This document shows positions 51,926 to 64,000 of a stretch of 64,000 nt of DNA, piece after piece. The position numbers and the translations under genes were made by a program. Every line of letters starts with the position of its first letter. Position 1 is the first letter of the stretch. The DNA comes from Muricea muricata (Eukaryota > Cnidaria > Anthozoa > Malacalcyonacea > Plexauridae). The stretch spans positions 620,001 to 684,000 of the forward strand of contig OY979719.1 in NCBI GenBank assembly GCA_963855995.1, written 5' to 3'. The notes beneath the pieces are model-generated. The model ran no database searches and had not been told where the DNA came from. It saw only the letters and a list, made by a program, of their open reading frames with translations.

Positions 51926-54900
51926 CATCTGTGATACATTTGTGAGATTGGTGTTTGTTACCTAGTGATAAAATTTGCTTTGATAGAATTTGCTTCATGT
52001 CGCCTTTTATTTATCAAGAAGGAATTGTTTTTTTCTATGGGCATGTGATTATGAAAGGCTACAGTAGAGGTACTTGGAATATAGGCACTCCAATTAAATG
52101 TCTAGACTGGCATCGTCGAACATGGTTGGTGGTTCCAAGAGGGAGTGCCACTCAGACTAGAAAAGTAACAGTCAAAAGCACACAAAAACAAAAGATATTC
52201 AAGTCTAATATATTTCACTATTCTATCATCACACAGACGACCTTCTCTTTCCCTAAATTCGAGTTGTTCAAAGCTATTCATAAGATTTTTTGGGATAAAA
52301 ATTTGGAGCTTCTGAAAATGATTTTCCTATGTACACTGTCAGCGTGTTCCCCAATTAGAACTGTTTAAACATGATCGTTTGGTAACTTTTTTATTGGCTT
52401 TATTAGTTCTGTTTGTACCTTGTCCCCAGATTTGTAGATTTTGCGCCACGAGGGTCGCGATTCTCGCAGACAGCAGTCTAACTCCTCTGCATTAATAGCG
52501 TTACCGAGCTTGTATATTTGGCGCGTAAATCATCGCGCTTTGCCGATATGCATCACGGGAAGGCCATTCATAAAGCAATCCCATGATGCTTAGAGTGTGT
52601 AGGAGTTGTAAAGTCAACTCCCCTCAATCACTAACATAACGTAGTTACGATCTGCTCTCGCAGACAACATATGACACAATGCGGATTTGAAACAAGTCAT
52701 AGTAACAGAAATTTTTGAACTTTAAAAATTTCCCCTTTTCGTCGCTTCGACAAAATGGAAGAAGGTTCGATGAGATTGCGGAAGTGTTATAGACATGGCA
52801 TAATATGAATATAGTCTACAGGAGTAAAGGCGATTCCCTTGATGCTCTGAACAACGGTAAGAATGGTTCCTCATGTTTATTTTCACAATATCTCGCAACA
52901 CCCCACAGTTTGTGTCATTATATTGGCAATTTTTTGCAACTTTAGCGACAGTATTGTCGGTAAAACATAGCAAAGTTATATAGAGTATTGTACAAATATA
53001 TTAACCGCTATACAGGGAATTATTTGTGTAAACATACGGCTATAGACAACCCTGTTATATATCGAGATAACGTTCGGTATTTTTGAGGATTCTTAACAGT
53101 ATCAAATTACTTTCTAGAAGCCGGTTCAGCAGAGTTTTAAATATTTTCAGTTTCGATTTAATATTCAAACTGTGGAAACAAATTTAACGCTTGATCCGAG
53201 GCAATATTACTGTTTCCCTTTCGTAGTCTCCCCATTGACTATTATTGTACATATATGGGATTGTTTTATGGCGCGAAAACGTTCTTCACCGCTTCAAGGA
53301 ATGTGAGACATGAATTGCTTAACTGTTACAAAATATGTTCAAATTTTCAGGGTGTAACTTTACTATGGCGAGCAACTATGAGAAATTATGCATGAGTAAA
53401 TTTTTCATTAACAACCGTAGTAGCGTTGGTAATATAGTTCGTATATTGCGCTTTATAGTAAATTACGTTTCCGCCATTAATTAATAATTTGGGGCGAATA
53501 TCGTAGTGCATAACAATAAATTGTAACATTTTTGCAGTAACTGATGCGACTATATTGTGTGTTACACGAGTACAAAAGGCAACCCTTGTTTGAAACTAGA
53601 GAAAGAGGACGAGATAACATCACAGCATTTATAACAAAAATTTTCTGTGGCGCATCTATGACTAATTACTACTAAGCTACAACGTCTATACAAAATTTAA
53701 GAGATAAATCAGATAGATCTTCAGTCGCAATTTCCTAATGCTTCGTAAAAACGCTTTAAGCAAATAGAGCTTAGTTTTGGTAATATCTGAGCGTTCAAAA
53801 GCGAAGTAAAGACGATTTTTCGAGGTTCTTGTAGCTTGGAGCCAGGAGTAAATCGCTCAACACTCGCAGAATATGGCTGGCATCATCGGAGCATTTCTTT
53901 TTTTCTACAGTCTGAGACACAAATCCATCAACAATGCGACGAAATATTCTAACGCATGGTCAGAAAGCGAGTCATGTTCCTCTAACACATCAATGAGCCA
54001 AGAAGAATACACCTTCTTCAAAGGAATCAAACTTTCCTCAGTCTAACAACAGCAGTTCTTACTCATCATTTTCGGCTCTTATCAATCACTGGTTTTCCCT
54101 GCTTGTCTAATTATTTTCGTGTTTAAATTCTCAAATGCTTTGCATACTTGCAGGAGTTTGTTTTAGAGATAACTTTGACTATTTTTAAGCTTGCCTAATT
54201 TGCGAATCAAAAGTTCCCTGCTGTTGGGAAAATTACCTTAATTAGCTTGTTTGTCCGGACCATAATTTCAGGCAGACGTCAGTGAGCTGTGAAATATAAA
54301 AACCAGAAACCTTGCTTAAGTTACTGGAAACAAATAAGGCTTAACACAGATCCACAGTTTATAAAACAATCGTGTTTTGGTGGGTCTAATTACAAAAATG
54401 CACCTTGCATTATTTTGGAGCTGTTAGTTTTTCGCATAACTCTGTTTCCTGTGATGGACATGATTTTAACCAGACGGTAAGAACTGATAAAGTTGACCAT
54501 TTATCATTTGTGCCAGTCACACAAGCGTGCTTTCCGTATCGTCGTATCAGTGAAACGAAAAATACAATCCAGTGGTCCACTTTGTGCATGAATACATTCA
54601 AGTACACCCGCCGTTGAAAGGTAAAGTAAGATTGTAAAATTTTGGTGGCATATAACTTCGCCACTCGGTATAAAATGTGCCGCAAAACATAAATTTGCGA
54701 CGAGAAAACATTTTGGACTAGTTTGAGCCTTTGAGGGAATCTAAACCGAATATTATTATCAATTAGATGAGTTTAAAAGCCGTTATAGCACTTGAAACAC
54801 AGTTACTGAGTCGAATTCGCTCTATCTTGCATGTTTAATCTTGAATAAACACCTCCGCGTATCACCTTCAGTTATGGCACGCAACCCACGAAATAAATTG

Positions 54901-55528
54901 TCTTAACCTGAACTCAATGACTTACTATGTTTTAAATTGTTCCCTAGGTGGTATTTCAGCAAAGTCTTCCTTTCTTGGTCTGAGTATAATATAAGAAAAC
55001 GATCTGATCAAACTAGATGCAAGTTACTAAATGCAATTGAGACAAAGATAAGATTATTTAACTGCTTCAAAACTATCACGTACTAGCACTCTACAGCAAC
55101 CTAGTTTGATCATTAATGTGACACGTGTACAACTACACCATCATGCCCAACTCAGAAGGGGGTTATTTGTCTTATTGTGATTGTTGACTTTCATTGCTGG
55201 GCTTGAAGCGTTAGTATATATTGCTATGATCTCATGCCCCTTTGTTGGTGACCAATGAGGGGTAAATCCTGCCCCTTAGACAGGTAATTTTTTACACCAA
55301 TGACTGTGAGCACTGCAATGCGCTGTGACATATGAAGAACTGGTTTAGTACTGGTGTAGAGGGTTTTTCTTTCATCCTAGGTGGGCTGTCAGAAGCTAAA
55401 ATAGAAAACATTCCGGAGAATGACCGACGTTGATATTACTTCCCCGGGGCTAGGGCTGCATGTAAGAATAATTGCTGCACGAAAAAAGTTGATTCAATCT
55501 ATTATAGATAACTAATTACTCGTTGTTT
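51926..55528. other. Unassigned stretch upstream of the zinc-finger gene
   Basis: No exon is firmly supported. A GC-richer block at about 52430-52640 contains GGCGCG and CATCACGGGA/CCCATGATGC inverted motifs. The small ORF at 53873 lies here. A short ORF from ATG 55420 runs into GTAAGA at 55462 but does not keep frame with the zinc-finger exon. Confidence 0.5.
53873..54046 (+). CDS. Possible 57-residue small ORF with hydrophobic N-terminus
   Basis: ATG in the context gaatATGG opens [20 protein letters not shown], followed by a Ser/Glu/Lys-rich tail and TAA. The first 14 residues are hydrophobic and could be a short signal anchor. The base composition is less AT-rich than its surroundings. 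I know no homologue and see no second exon. It may be chance or part of a longer transcript upstream of the zinc-finger gene. Confidence 0.2.
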   Translation: MAGIIGAFLFFYSLRHKSINNATKYSNAWSESESCSSNTSMSQEEYTFFKGIKLSSV

Positions 55529-58091
55529 ATGCCAGGTAACGACCTCTACAATACCCAAGTCAAAGATATGAACACAGCCGTGATTCTAAACCATTCCGGT
55601 GTATTTCAAGGCAATGAATGGAAGGGTGGACATCATCCAATATTCCCACCAGGTTATCAACTACCGGTGCAAAACTTGCTACCCATTTCTGGCCTCAAGC
55701 AATTATCCATTGGCAAGACGAGCAGTACGTGGACAAATCTCAATGGAGTTTATTCGCCACAAATGTCAATGCCAATGGTGCCAATTTATAATCTACCTTG
55801 CTTCACTCAAGCTTCGGTTAAACCACCAGGAACTAGTCCAGTGATCGAACAAGACAGCATCCGAATTAGCCAGGTTTCTACAAACTTTGGTGCAGTCATC
55901 AAGAACACAGGGATACAACAAAGTCGGAAAACAGTTCAGAACATAGCATCCACAAAGCTACAATTTAACACGACAGCAAGTCAACTTAACCAAACAACTG
56001 TACTAACACGTCACGTACCAGAATGTGGCTCAGATGTTACTGAAATCAACCCAGGCCAAAACATTGGCAGTTATACGATAGAGAATTTGGTAGGAAAACA
56101 AAGCAATAACATTGGTGTCAAAACACAATCTAATTCACCTCTTAAACTGACTGAGCTTTCACCGCACAAAGCTGCACCCAACAGGAACAAGGAAATGCAA
56201 GAGAAGCAGATGTTGCAGACACGAAAGCGTTCTTCCTCGTGGCCTGCAGGATTCGGACTGTCCAAGAAGAAATCAAAAGATGGGCTGAGCAAAGATGACC
56301 AAGTTGTCGAAGAGTACAAGAATTTAGAAATGGATGTGGCGAGGATTTTAGTGAGTGATATACCGTTTCCTGTCGTAAGCTCGGGTACTGAGAGGCCGAG
56401 TAGCGAGGATGGACAAGCAGATATGTCCGTCCTAGCGCTCTGGAAAACGATGGAGACAAATAAACGAGACGAGGGGGTGTTACAATGGAATGCTGCAACA
56501 CGAGGGCCTCACCCACAAGGAAACAAGTCCATCTTCGACAACGGGGGAATAGTGGTGTCAAAAGCACAAGTGAGTAAGTCAAATGTCCCCAGTGGGAAGT
56601 TGTACAGGGGACACATACAAATGCCCTCTTCGGCGAGTGGAGCAGAACTAAGCAAACAGTCAGAGACACGTCCGATTGCATGCAGTAGCGTAGAGACCAG
56701 TGAAGAAATGAACAAGGTCACTGTGGGAGGTGGATCAACGACCGAGCCGAAGACACAGGGGGACACTTCGAATCAGTGGAGTAGGCAAACAAGAGTGATC
56801 CAGTCACCAGAAAAAGTGGCAAATAAATCAGGTTTATTAAGTGGGAGAATCGTTGGAGCTGGTATACCAGTAAATATGTCTCCTCTGGCAGGTGATGGGG
56901 AGTCAAAGAAGCAAGAAAAGGAGCCTATGTGGAGCAGCGATGAGACTGAAGCGGAGAAACAAATGAACACCTTGGATGCAGGTATTGGCGTGGTGCAAGA
57001 ACCAAATAAAGAAGGAAACATGTCACCAAGAACTGGTCAGGGATTAGAGTCCGAGAAATCGTCCATCGACGTCACTGACTCAGATACTTCACTGCACTTT
57101 GAAAATGAGAAAGAAAATTACTCCAAGAATCATACCGGCCCAAACAAAGTTGTATTCACTTGTCAACAGTGTGTAGTGAGCTTCGAGTCAACGCAAGACC
57201 TCATCTCGCACACGGCCAGTCACGCAAACTCAAATTTCACACTGAAATGCAATGTTTGCACTCAAGTTTTTCGCAGTACCAACGGTTTACAAAAGCACAT
57301 CGAGTTTCACGCTGATCATCGCAGTAACTTCCAATGTAGTTTCTGTTTCCAACCGTTTTCTGACCGAGATAGCTTGGAAGAGCATATCATTGGCTCGCAC
57401 ATGAGCAAGCGTCCCCACAAGTGTTCCTACTGTCCCAAGGCATTCAGAGACCCCGGCTCGCTTCAGAAACATATCAGGATTCACACTGGAGAGCGTCCAT
57501 TCAAATGTAAAGGTAAGAATTGGTGAACAACTTTTTGAATAAATATACACTATTTATAGACGCCAGTGGCCAGTTGTTCGAAGCTGGGTTAGTGCTAATC
57601 CAGGGTTAAACCACTGTTTTAGTTTCTGTATCTCTACACGCCAGTTTCTTTCAAAACTTCAGAAACCAAAACATATATTGATCCAGAGAAGATTTGTGAA
57701 GCAATATTTCTAATCCTCCGAACAAGCTGCTGGGAAATTTCTCTTGAATCATAACCCAGGGTCAAGCTAATCTGCTTTTGAACAACTGGTTTCAGAAGGT
57801 TCATCCCAATGACCGATAAAATTCTTGCTCTTTTATTTAGCTTGTGACAAGTCGTTCGCGGAGTATAGTTCTCTTCGTAAGCATTACAGAGTACACACAG
57901 GTGAGCAGCCCTACAAATGTCAGTATTGTTCGAAAGCATTCTCGATTTCCGGGAATTTACAACGTCATATCTTGATCCACACTGGAGAACGTCCGTACAA
58001 ATGCAGCGAGTGCAGCAAGACGTTTAATAATCCGAGTCACTTGAGAAGACACGAAAAGAATTTACACTCCAAATTGGAACGAGAGAAGTAA
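55529..58091 (+). CDS. C2H2 zinc-finger protein, two exons, seven fingers
   Basis: Exon A 55529-57512 and exon B 57841-58091 join across a GTAAGA..TTTAG intron of 328 bp. The splice lies inside finger 5 and restores its C-x2-C pair (FKCK + ACDKSF). The product is about 744 residues. Residues 1 to about 540 lack recognisable domains, are rich in Ser, Thr, Gln, Asn and Lys, and contain a basic patch (SKKKSKDG near residue 250) that may be a nuclear signal. Seven C2H2 fingers follow. Fingers 4-7 are joined by HTGERP/HTGEQP linkers typical of DNA-binding arrays; fingers 1-3 are spaced less regularly. A nuclear transcription-factor role is inferred. I see no PRDM/SET, KRAB, BTB or SCAN domain. The start is uncertain: the ATG context is weak (T at -3), and ATGCCAG/GTAAC could also be a splice acceptor, so an upstream coding exon is possible. 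Orthology not recognised. Confidence 0.92.
57513..57840 (+). other. Intron of the zinc-finger gene, largely a MITE
   Basis: The intron starts GTAAGAATTG and ends TCTTTTATTTAG. Most of it (57568-57792) is an inverted-repeat element with ends GGCCAGTTGTTCGAAGC and its diverged complement GCTTTTGAACAACTGGTTT. The same terminal motif family occurs at 23666-23900 and about 43988-44213. Confidence 0.75.
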
Positions 58092-61000
58092 CATTATCAC
58101 AGTAAGTGTTTGTGCACTATTTTGAAGTAGCTGTTTTGAAAGGTGCGTTTCAGTGCTACGTGTTGTGGGGAGGAGACGGTGGTCAACTGTAGTTATGGGA
58201 GAAGGGGGAGGGGTTTCTTGAACCATATACAACACATTTAACTGAAACGCACCTATGGTCAGCATACAGCATAGAGTATCCGTTTGTAATACAATCAGTC
58301 AGATCTGATTGTAGCGTCACAATTTACAGTTTAAATTTTAAACTAACCGTTATTAATTTTACTAATTATGTATGTCATTAGTTCATATTGAAATTGTTTA
58401 TTAGTTAGTATCATCATTTAAAGTTGGCGATTTTTGAAAGCTCAACAAAAATCGTCAACAGCACTTTCGGTCGAGAAGACAAAGAAACCAACGTTTCTTC
58501 AAACTGTGTCAAATACACATGCAATTTTTCCTACGATGGCTATTACGAAGGTCATAATGTTTACCTGAGGATACACTCATATACTCAAACACTCGTGATG
58601 CACCATTCACAGGGGAAATCACACTAGAAAATGCATCAATTGCAAAGCGTAAACAAATCATAAGGCTGAACAACGCGAGTCTAAACAATGCGAGTCTTAC
58701 AAAGAGATGTTGGTTGATTTTGTCTTCTTTTGATTGAAAGCCAAGTTACACGCTGCAGATTTTGTTATTTAGAGCTATTGGTGGATGGGGAGGGGGATTG
58801 TACTGATGACAGTTTTCAGAAACCCAGAAAGAGCCGCTTTGTTGCGACAAAGAGGTTCAGATTTGGCTTCCAATACCTCTACCGCTACCTTAATCTATCT
58901 TTCAGCCAATCAGATGTGCCGGACCTATCCGAATAACCAATCAAATTGTCTAAAAATCAGGAAAAGGCAGCGTAGTGGTAGTCAAATATGAGCCTCTGTG
59001 TTGCGTAGATCTCAGGGATTAACAAAACATCTCCTTCAAGTTTAGACAAAATTTGCCTCGTGTAAAATGGCGGGTCTTTGCAATATTTTGCAGTAGTCAT
59101 TTTTGCACGGTAGTTTTATTGTTATCAAAGAAGCTTTTGCACGCCTGTTATTGGCAGTTGATTATTACTTTAAACTAAAGTAATAATTTTCATGTTTTAG
59201 TGAATTATCGTTAGTTATCTAACGTTATTTCGAAGTAAATTCATGTTAAGCATGACCAGGTGCAACTCATTTTCGAGTTGAGCTCAATGATCTCTATGTA
59301 CACATCTGGAGTACAAACTGGAGTCCAAACGGGATGTTCGATAAACCAGACATTTACTATTTTAGCGATACAGTTTGTTATCAAAGCTGTTCGAAAACGT
59401 CGTAGTTTTTGGACGTGAATTAAAGTTCTGCATCCAGATATACTATATGATGTATAGAGCTCACTGGTTTGGGTCTAAACAGACCCTGGTCGCAATAGCG
59501 ACGCCATATTGATTTGCAATTCATTGTCGTCTCTAAGAATGGCGTAGGAATTGTGAAATTATTTTATGTTTGTGTAACTAGTATTTAGTTGCGTAGCTAC
59601 ACTAATATGTTGAGCAATTATTAATTAATAATTAATTGACAATTATATAGTATCGTAGTATATACTTATTAATAGGTAAAATGTATCAGATAAGAGTCAG
59701 TCATGATATGGTCTGGAAACCTGACTAAAGACATGTTTTATGCTGACCTGTGCAAGGTGAAAACAAGATTTTTTCGTATAGTGAAGCAGAGTTACCACGC
59801 CCAATCATTCAATTGTACTACTCAAATATTAATAATTAGAATATCAAATGTTGGGCATGTATGAAATCTTCTCAACTTAAATTCCTAGCTCATTATAATT
59901 TATAAATGTTTTGAAGTTCGCCAAGTTCTCAGAGCATGTCTCTATGACCATGACCAGACCATGTCTGTGCTCAAATATTATAGCCAGGATATACATTCCA
60001 GTGACGTAGGTGGCACACAGTTGGTTAATATATTAACGCACACACTCCCATCCCTTGAGGCTGGTTTGAGGCAAGGTTTCCAGCGATATCTGTTGAGGAA
60101 GCAAAGTTTCTTCAACGATGTGATATAGTCTAGATTTATCCTGTGTTTTGTGAGCTGTATTCAAATCAGTCACTATTAAGTGTAGATCTGTATGCATACT
60201 CTATCACATTGGTCACTAGATAAATTTAGAACAGTTGCTACCAAATAGAAAACATGCTCAATTAAGGTAAAGACCTCTCAACGTCTTTTGTTCAGTGATA
60301 TTTAGTAGGGTAGCAAAATAGATAGCTAAGAGGGTACATATCGTGTTCACAAGCCACACAAACAATCGATTTCAAAAGAAATTAACTGTGTAGAACACGA
60401 GTGAATATGCGTCTCTTTCCCCAATTACCATACTTGCTACGCCACTGGTCATATATTCTCGCGTGTGAGAACGATTTTTGATGGGAATCTAATCTTATCG
60501 CGAGGCAGTGAGACAAACATCTATCGTGTTCAATATCTGAGGTACTTGTTAACCTCTGACCCGTCTCTTGGCGGTCTGCTGTGCTCAAACCGGCTCGTGT
60601 GGTTGGTCAGAAATGTAAGCGTGCCGCCTGCGTGTGGGGTTCACTGGATACACAGTATTTTTAAGCTCTGGAACAAGTATAGTTAAGTTCCCAAGTGATT
60701 ATATTAATTGTGAGCGTCATTAATAGTTAGTCAAGTGTCATTTTAGCTAAGTAGCTTCAAAAGCTATATATTGCGTGAGAAAATGTATTCTAGTGTTGGA
60801 CTTTGTGTAGGATGTCAAGTGTACAGGACATTAGGCCGCGAAAAAATTCTGTGGTAACGAACGCAGTTACACATCATTTTGTTGTCATTTCTGTCCTGTG
60901 CACGGACAACCTCTTTTAGAAGTAGTTAAGAACATACTGCTTAAACGAAATATTTTAGTAAAATTAAAGTACCACATTGGTAATCTGGTTGGAATTGGTA

Positions 61001-61807
61001 ATTCTTAACTTTGTTGCATGATTTAACGTTTTCATGCTTTATATCTATACGCTAGTATGTTAACATCGAACTATACTAGATACACTTATTTTTGAAAGGC
61101 TGTCATTTACATATTGTTATTTCACAGTCATTGACATTAGAATTAATACGTAGACTAGTTCATGTAGATTTCGTTCGACTGTTGACGTTTGGAAAAATAA
61201 ATGTTTCATTTTTCGCGTGAAATTTCGGCTTTTACAAGGACTTTATTACTGTACTGTTACACTCCCTCTGTCATAGTTGGACGGTACATAACCATGATTT
61301 ATTGAATCTGTAGAGAGGAATGCATAGGAAGGGTTAAGATACTATACAAAGTCTAACTACTTTTCATGCTGTGTTGAATGAATTCAGACGCATTCGTGGT
61401 CTCAATTTACATACCAACAAAAACAAATTGTTACTACGGACACCGCGAGTCACGAAAATTTTTTGCAAATTTTCAAAGCAGGTAATTTCCTCGCAAAACA
61501 TTCCGAACAGTTTCTGCATATTCGGAAAGCGTTCGAGACAAAAAAGCTTCGATGTGATTGGCTAGACGAGTACCGTCGCCATACGACTGCCACCGAGATT
61601 AGCTTTCCGTGACGACTTCCAACTGTTGAATGGCTACATTGTTTACACTTGTGACGGTTAAAACAATTATGGAAAATAATTAGAATATATGCTTTTAAAG
61701 TCTCGCATTTTTTTTGTCCTCAAATAATTGGCAATACTCAACGAGCCTATATGGGCATAACTTAAGAAGCCTTACGAATACGAATTAATACCTGTTGACA
61801 TTTTACA
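58092..61807. other. Region downstream of the zinc-finger gene
   Basis: No further exon found. A small palindromic element with AGGTGCGTTTCAGT ends is at 58141-58254, and an ATTACTTTAAACTAAAGTAAT palindrome near 59165. AATAAA hexamers occur, for example at 61196, but I cannot place the zinc-finger transcript end. Confidence 0.5.
58141..58254. mobile_element. Small MITE with AGGTGCGTTTCAG ends
   Basis: AGGTGCGTTTCAG and CTGAAACGCACCT are perfect 13-bp inverted termini 114 bp apart, 50 bp after the zinc-finger stop codon and probably within its 3' UTR. Confidence 0.75.
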
Positions 61808-62164
61808 ATGGCATTAGCGACGGAGATAGCGGCAAAGCGAATCTCTTTTATAAAAGATTTTGACATGGAGTTTCAAAACCAACTGCACGCCTACGTGGAA
61901 AGCATGCGCGGTAAAAATGATCCACCGAACGCTTGTCGCGAAGGAGCAAGCGACAAAGAAAGGTGTCAATACTTAGAAGCGGCGTTGATGTGGTTAAAAG
62001 ACGAGCTGCGAGAGATGCGCTGCCAAGATAGATCGCTCGCGAAGCAATTAATTGGACTACGAACGAAAATACAAAACATTATGCAGGGAAGCGACGATGA
62101 CTTTTACGCATCTGAAACGATGCTGCCGACGATCAACAGCCACAACGAAGACACGAAGTTATGA
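61808..62164 (+). CDS. FAM167-like small protein, intronless
   Basis: A 118-residue ORF starts at an ATG with a good context (acaATGG) and ends TTA-TGA; a polyadenylation signal follows about 100 bp later. The central stretch, about residues 58-87 (ALMWLKDELREMRCQDRSLA then KQLIGLRTKI), strongly resembles the conserved WL-x-x-EL-x-EMR-x-QD-x-x-LA-x-QL-x-x-LR helix of vertebrate FAM167A/B. The related AARD protein has a weaker version of the same motif. The N-terminal 50 residues look helical and charged, and the C-terminus is acidic and probably disordered. No signal peptide or membrane segment is visible. The biochemical role of this family is poorly defined, so I assign none. Codon use and GC content are higher than in flanking DNA, which supports a real gene. 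An additional upstream exon cannot be excluded. Confidence 0.7.
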   Translation: MALATEIAAKRISFIKDFDMEFQNQLHAYVESMRGKNDPPNACREGASDKERCQYLEAALMWLKDELREMRCQDRSLAKQLIGLRTKIQNIMQGSDDDFYASETMLPTINSHNEDTKL

Positions 62165-62261
62165 CCGATATTTTATAACGCTGCTGTATTTTGTTCACAC
62201 ATTATCTCGTAAAATGTACACAAGGAAACATAGGACTTATAAGCATCAAGATTCTGATCTA

Positions 62262-62267
62262 AATAAA
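62262..62267 (+). promoter_or_regulatory. Polyadenylation signal of FAM167-like gene
   Basis: An AATAAA hexamer lies 98 bp after the stop codon in otherwise non-coding sequence, a normal distance for a short 3' UTR. Confidence 0.55.
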
Positions 62268-64000
62268 AGCGTGTAGAAAGCTGAAAGAGCGCTTATCGAA
62301 AAGCACCGGATATCTCAGATAATAATCGGGAAACGGGAAATTCACGAACTGAATTGAAACTAAACGGTTAATATACAATTTCATCGCCAATGGAAATTCT
62401 AACATTATTAAATGTAAACAAGATGTTAGCCAAGCTCTGCGTGTTATTTGCGCTGGCACACGTTCCTGGGTGTAAACTACCAATTAAATGCATGAAAAGC
62501 TTGTAGAAAAATATACATAAACGTGTGTTATATAACTCTGCGGTGCAAAAAGAAAAAAAATAAAATACCATTGAAAGAACGCGGGATAAATTGAAAACAT
62601 TCGTTATTAGTAATTTTAACCTCGATTACAGCAAACACTTAATTGTTACGTGTCATCCAATTTTAGAATCCATCAATTCTTTGGCAGTAGTACCAAAATG
62701 TGCATTTATATTATGCAAGGTTAACCAGGCATGGCAAAATATTTGGAGAATGAGGAGTGTTTTTAAAAAAGGAAAGTGACTCAATATTGTTTAGCAACCT
62801 TATTTTATCAAACAGTTAATTTTATTCACGTACGATTGTTTCAGGTCTAATTTAAAGTGTTTAAACGAAGTAAGAGTTTATTGGGAGTTAGGTAGCTCAG
62901 AAGACCACTGCATACAAAAAATAAAGTATGATAGGATTAACATCAGAAGTCTGTCACACCACAGTCACACGAGCGAGGTCGTAGCAACAATATCAGAGGG
63001 GTTACGATCTAAGTGTCTACGACGCGCCGATTAGAAGGCTGTTGAAACGCACACGTTTAAACGAGAAAAAATGTTAAAACGCCTCGCGTCGTAGTAAAAG
63101 CTTTTTAAAAATGTTTGCATGGACCCCGCGGGCACATTGTCATTAGAGGACAAACGTCTATAAGAAATTGATTATTCATACATACCCTAAATGCTATAGT
63201 TTGCTGGTTATGAAAGGCTCCTGATGAAACTGTAACTCCAGAATTTCTCCTGAAATTAGAAACGTACAAACAAAGCAAGAATATCATTTATAAGAACAAG
63301 TATAACCGTTTGGCAGAAGGTTAATTGACCTGATTTTGATCGTCAAGTGGTAGTATAAACTGGTCTTACACTGAAGTAGCCACGATATACCATGGACAAT
63401 ACAGTGTACATAGCTATTACAAATTTAATTAAAATTTAAAAAAGTATTACAAATTTAAAAAAAAAACACTACAAAGGAAATCGTAGTAAAGCACACGTGT
63501 ATTTTCAAAATTTTTGCCAAATTTTAACGACTTTTACGACATCTATATTGAAAATTCTCTCGTAAACAAACTGACAAGATGGGTATAAAATGGATCGTTT
63601 TTCAAGCCATATTTATTGCGTTTGTGTTCTATCTATTAAATAGTATATTAAATAGTACATACTACATAAATAGTACATACTACATAAATAGTACATACTA
63701 CATAAATAGTACATACTACTGACTGCCCACTCGACCAACTGTATTTCAGGCCGTATAAGTATATAAATTCAGCTTACCCAGAGTGACTGTTAGATTGTAA
63801 AGAGATGATTTATTGGATATCACAATCACGTGGTCCGATTCCCTCTTGCTTCAGATTAAGAAGAAAAAAAAAGCAGTAATCCAGTCAAACGGTCACTTTA
63901 ATCCTGGGATATGCCGGCGATCTTAGAATATTTTGCGCGCTGTCAAATATCGAAAACAACAACAACTGTCAAGTATATGTAATTTTAGACTTTGCATAAT
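62268..64000. other. Right-hand end of window, unassigned
   Basis: AT-rich sequence without a supported exon. It contains the 18-bp tandem repeat at about 63642-63718. Confidence 0.5.
63642..63718 (+). repeat. 18-bp tandem repeat, four copies
   Basis: AAATAGTACATACTACAT repeats four times, the first copy incomplete. Confidence 0.93.

Noticed and set aside
51955-52368. 137-codon plus-strand ORF
   Set aside because: Starts at a non-ATG codon, has no known domain and no splice context; likely chance.
54289-54685. Overlapping ORFs of 63-91 codons, one with several cysteines
   Set aside because: Considered a Kunitz-like exon, but the cysteine spacing does not fit and two other frames are equally open.
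56071-57021. Minus-strand ORFs up to 179 codons
   Set aside because: Antisense shadows of the zinc-finger exon.

Overview
This is an animal nuclear genome window: AT-rich, intron-rich and crowded with short inverted-repeat transposons. There are no bacterial operons and no ribosome-binding sites. Gene content and preserved splice structure suggest an invertebrate metazoan. A cnidarian is my best guess, but the sequence does not prove it.

Four protein-coding genes are supported. Two are long minus-strand genes that I rebuilt exon by exon from GT/AG sites and matching reading phase. One is a TTC7 homologue (24304-41923, 22 coding exons, about 829 residues), a scaffold of the plasma-membrane PI4-kinase complex. 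The other is a gamma/delta-type B56 regulatory subunit of PP2A (43262-50178, 14 coding exons, 541 residues). The remaining two are on the plus strand: a two-exon C2H2 zinc-finger protein (55529-58091) and a small intronless protein with the FAM167-type helical motif (61808-62164). A small two-exon ORF at 6509-7660, with a broken duplicate at 3733-3860, is a weak candidate.

Layout. 1-6.8 kb: hairpins, then a tandem duplication (about 1.56-4.03 kb and 4.79-6.80 kb) whose copies differ by transposon insertions. 6.9-14.7 kb: gene-poor, AT-rich, with nested and simple MITEs. 14.75-23.42 kb: a giant inverted repeat with nearly identical arms of about 2.6 kb outside a core of ~126-bp satellite monomers that reverse orientation near 18812. 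23.4-42 kb: TTC7, its introns loaded with foldback elements, a decayed hAT-like transposase gene, simple-sequence arrays and tRNA-like SINE remnants. 42-50.6 kb: the PP2A subunit. 50.9-55.5 kb: MITE, minisatellite and otherwise unassigned sequence. 55.5-64 kb: the zinc-finger gene, a long gene-free stretch, the FAM167-like gene, and an 18-bp tandem repeat.

The four genes show no shared pathway. TTC7 and PP2A-B56 are both cytoplasmic signalling scaffolds, but their adjacency looks incidental. The most unusual feature is the giant satellite-cored palindrome, followed by the density of foldback elements with readable target-site duplications.
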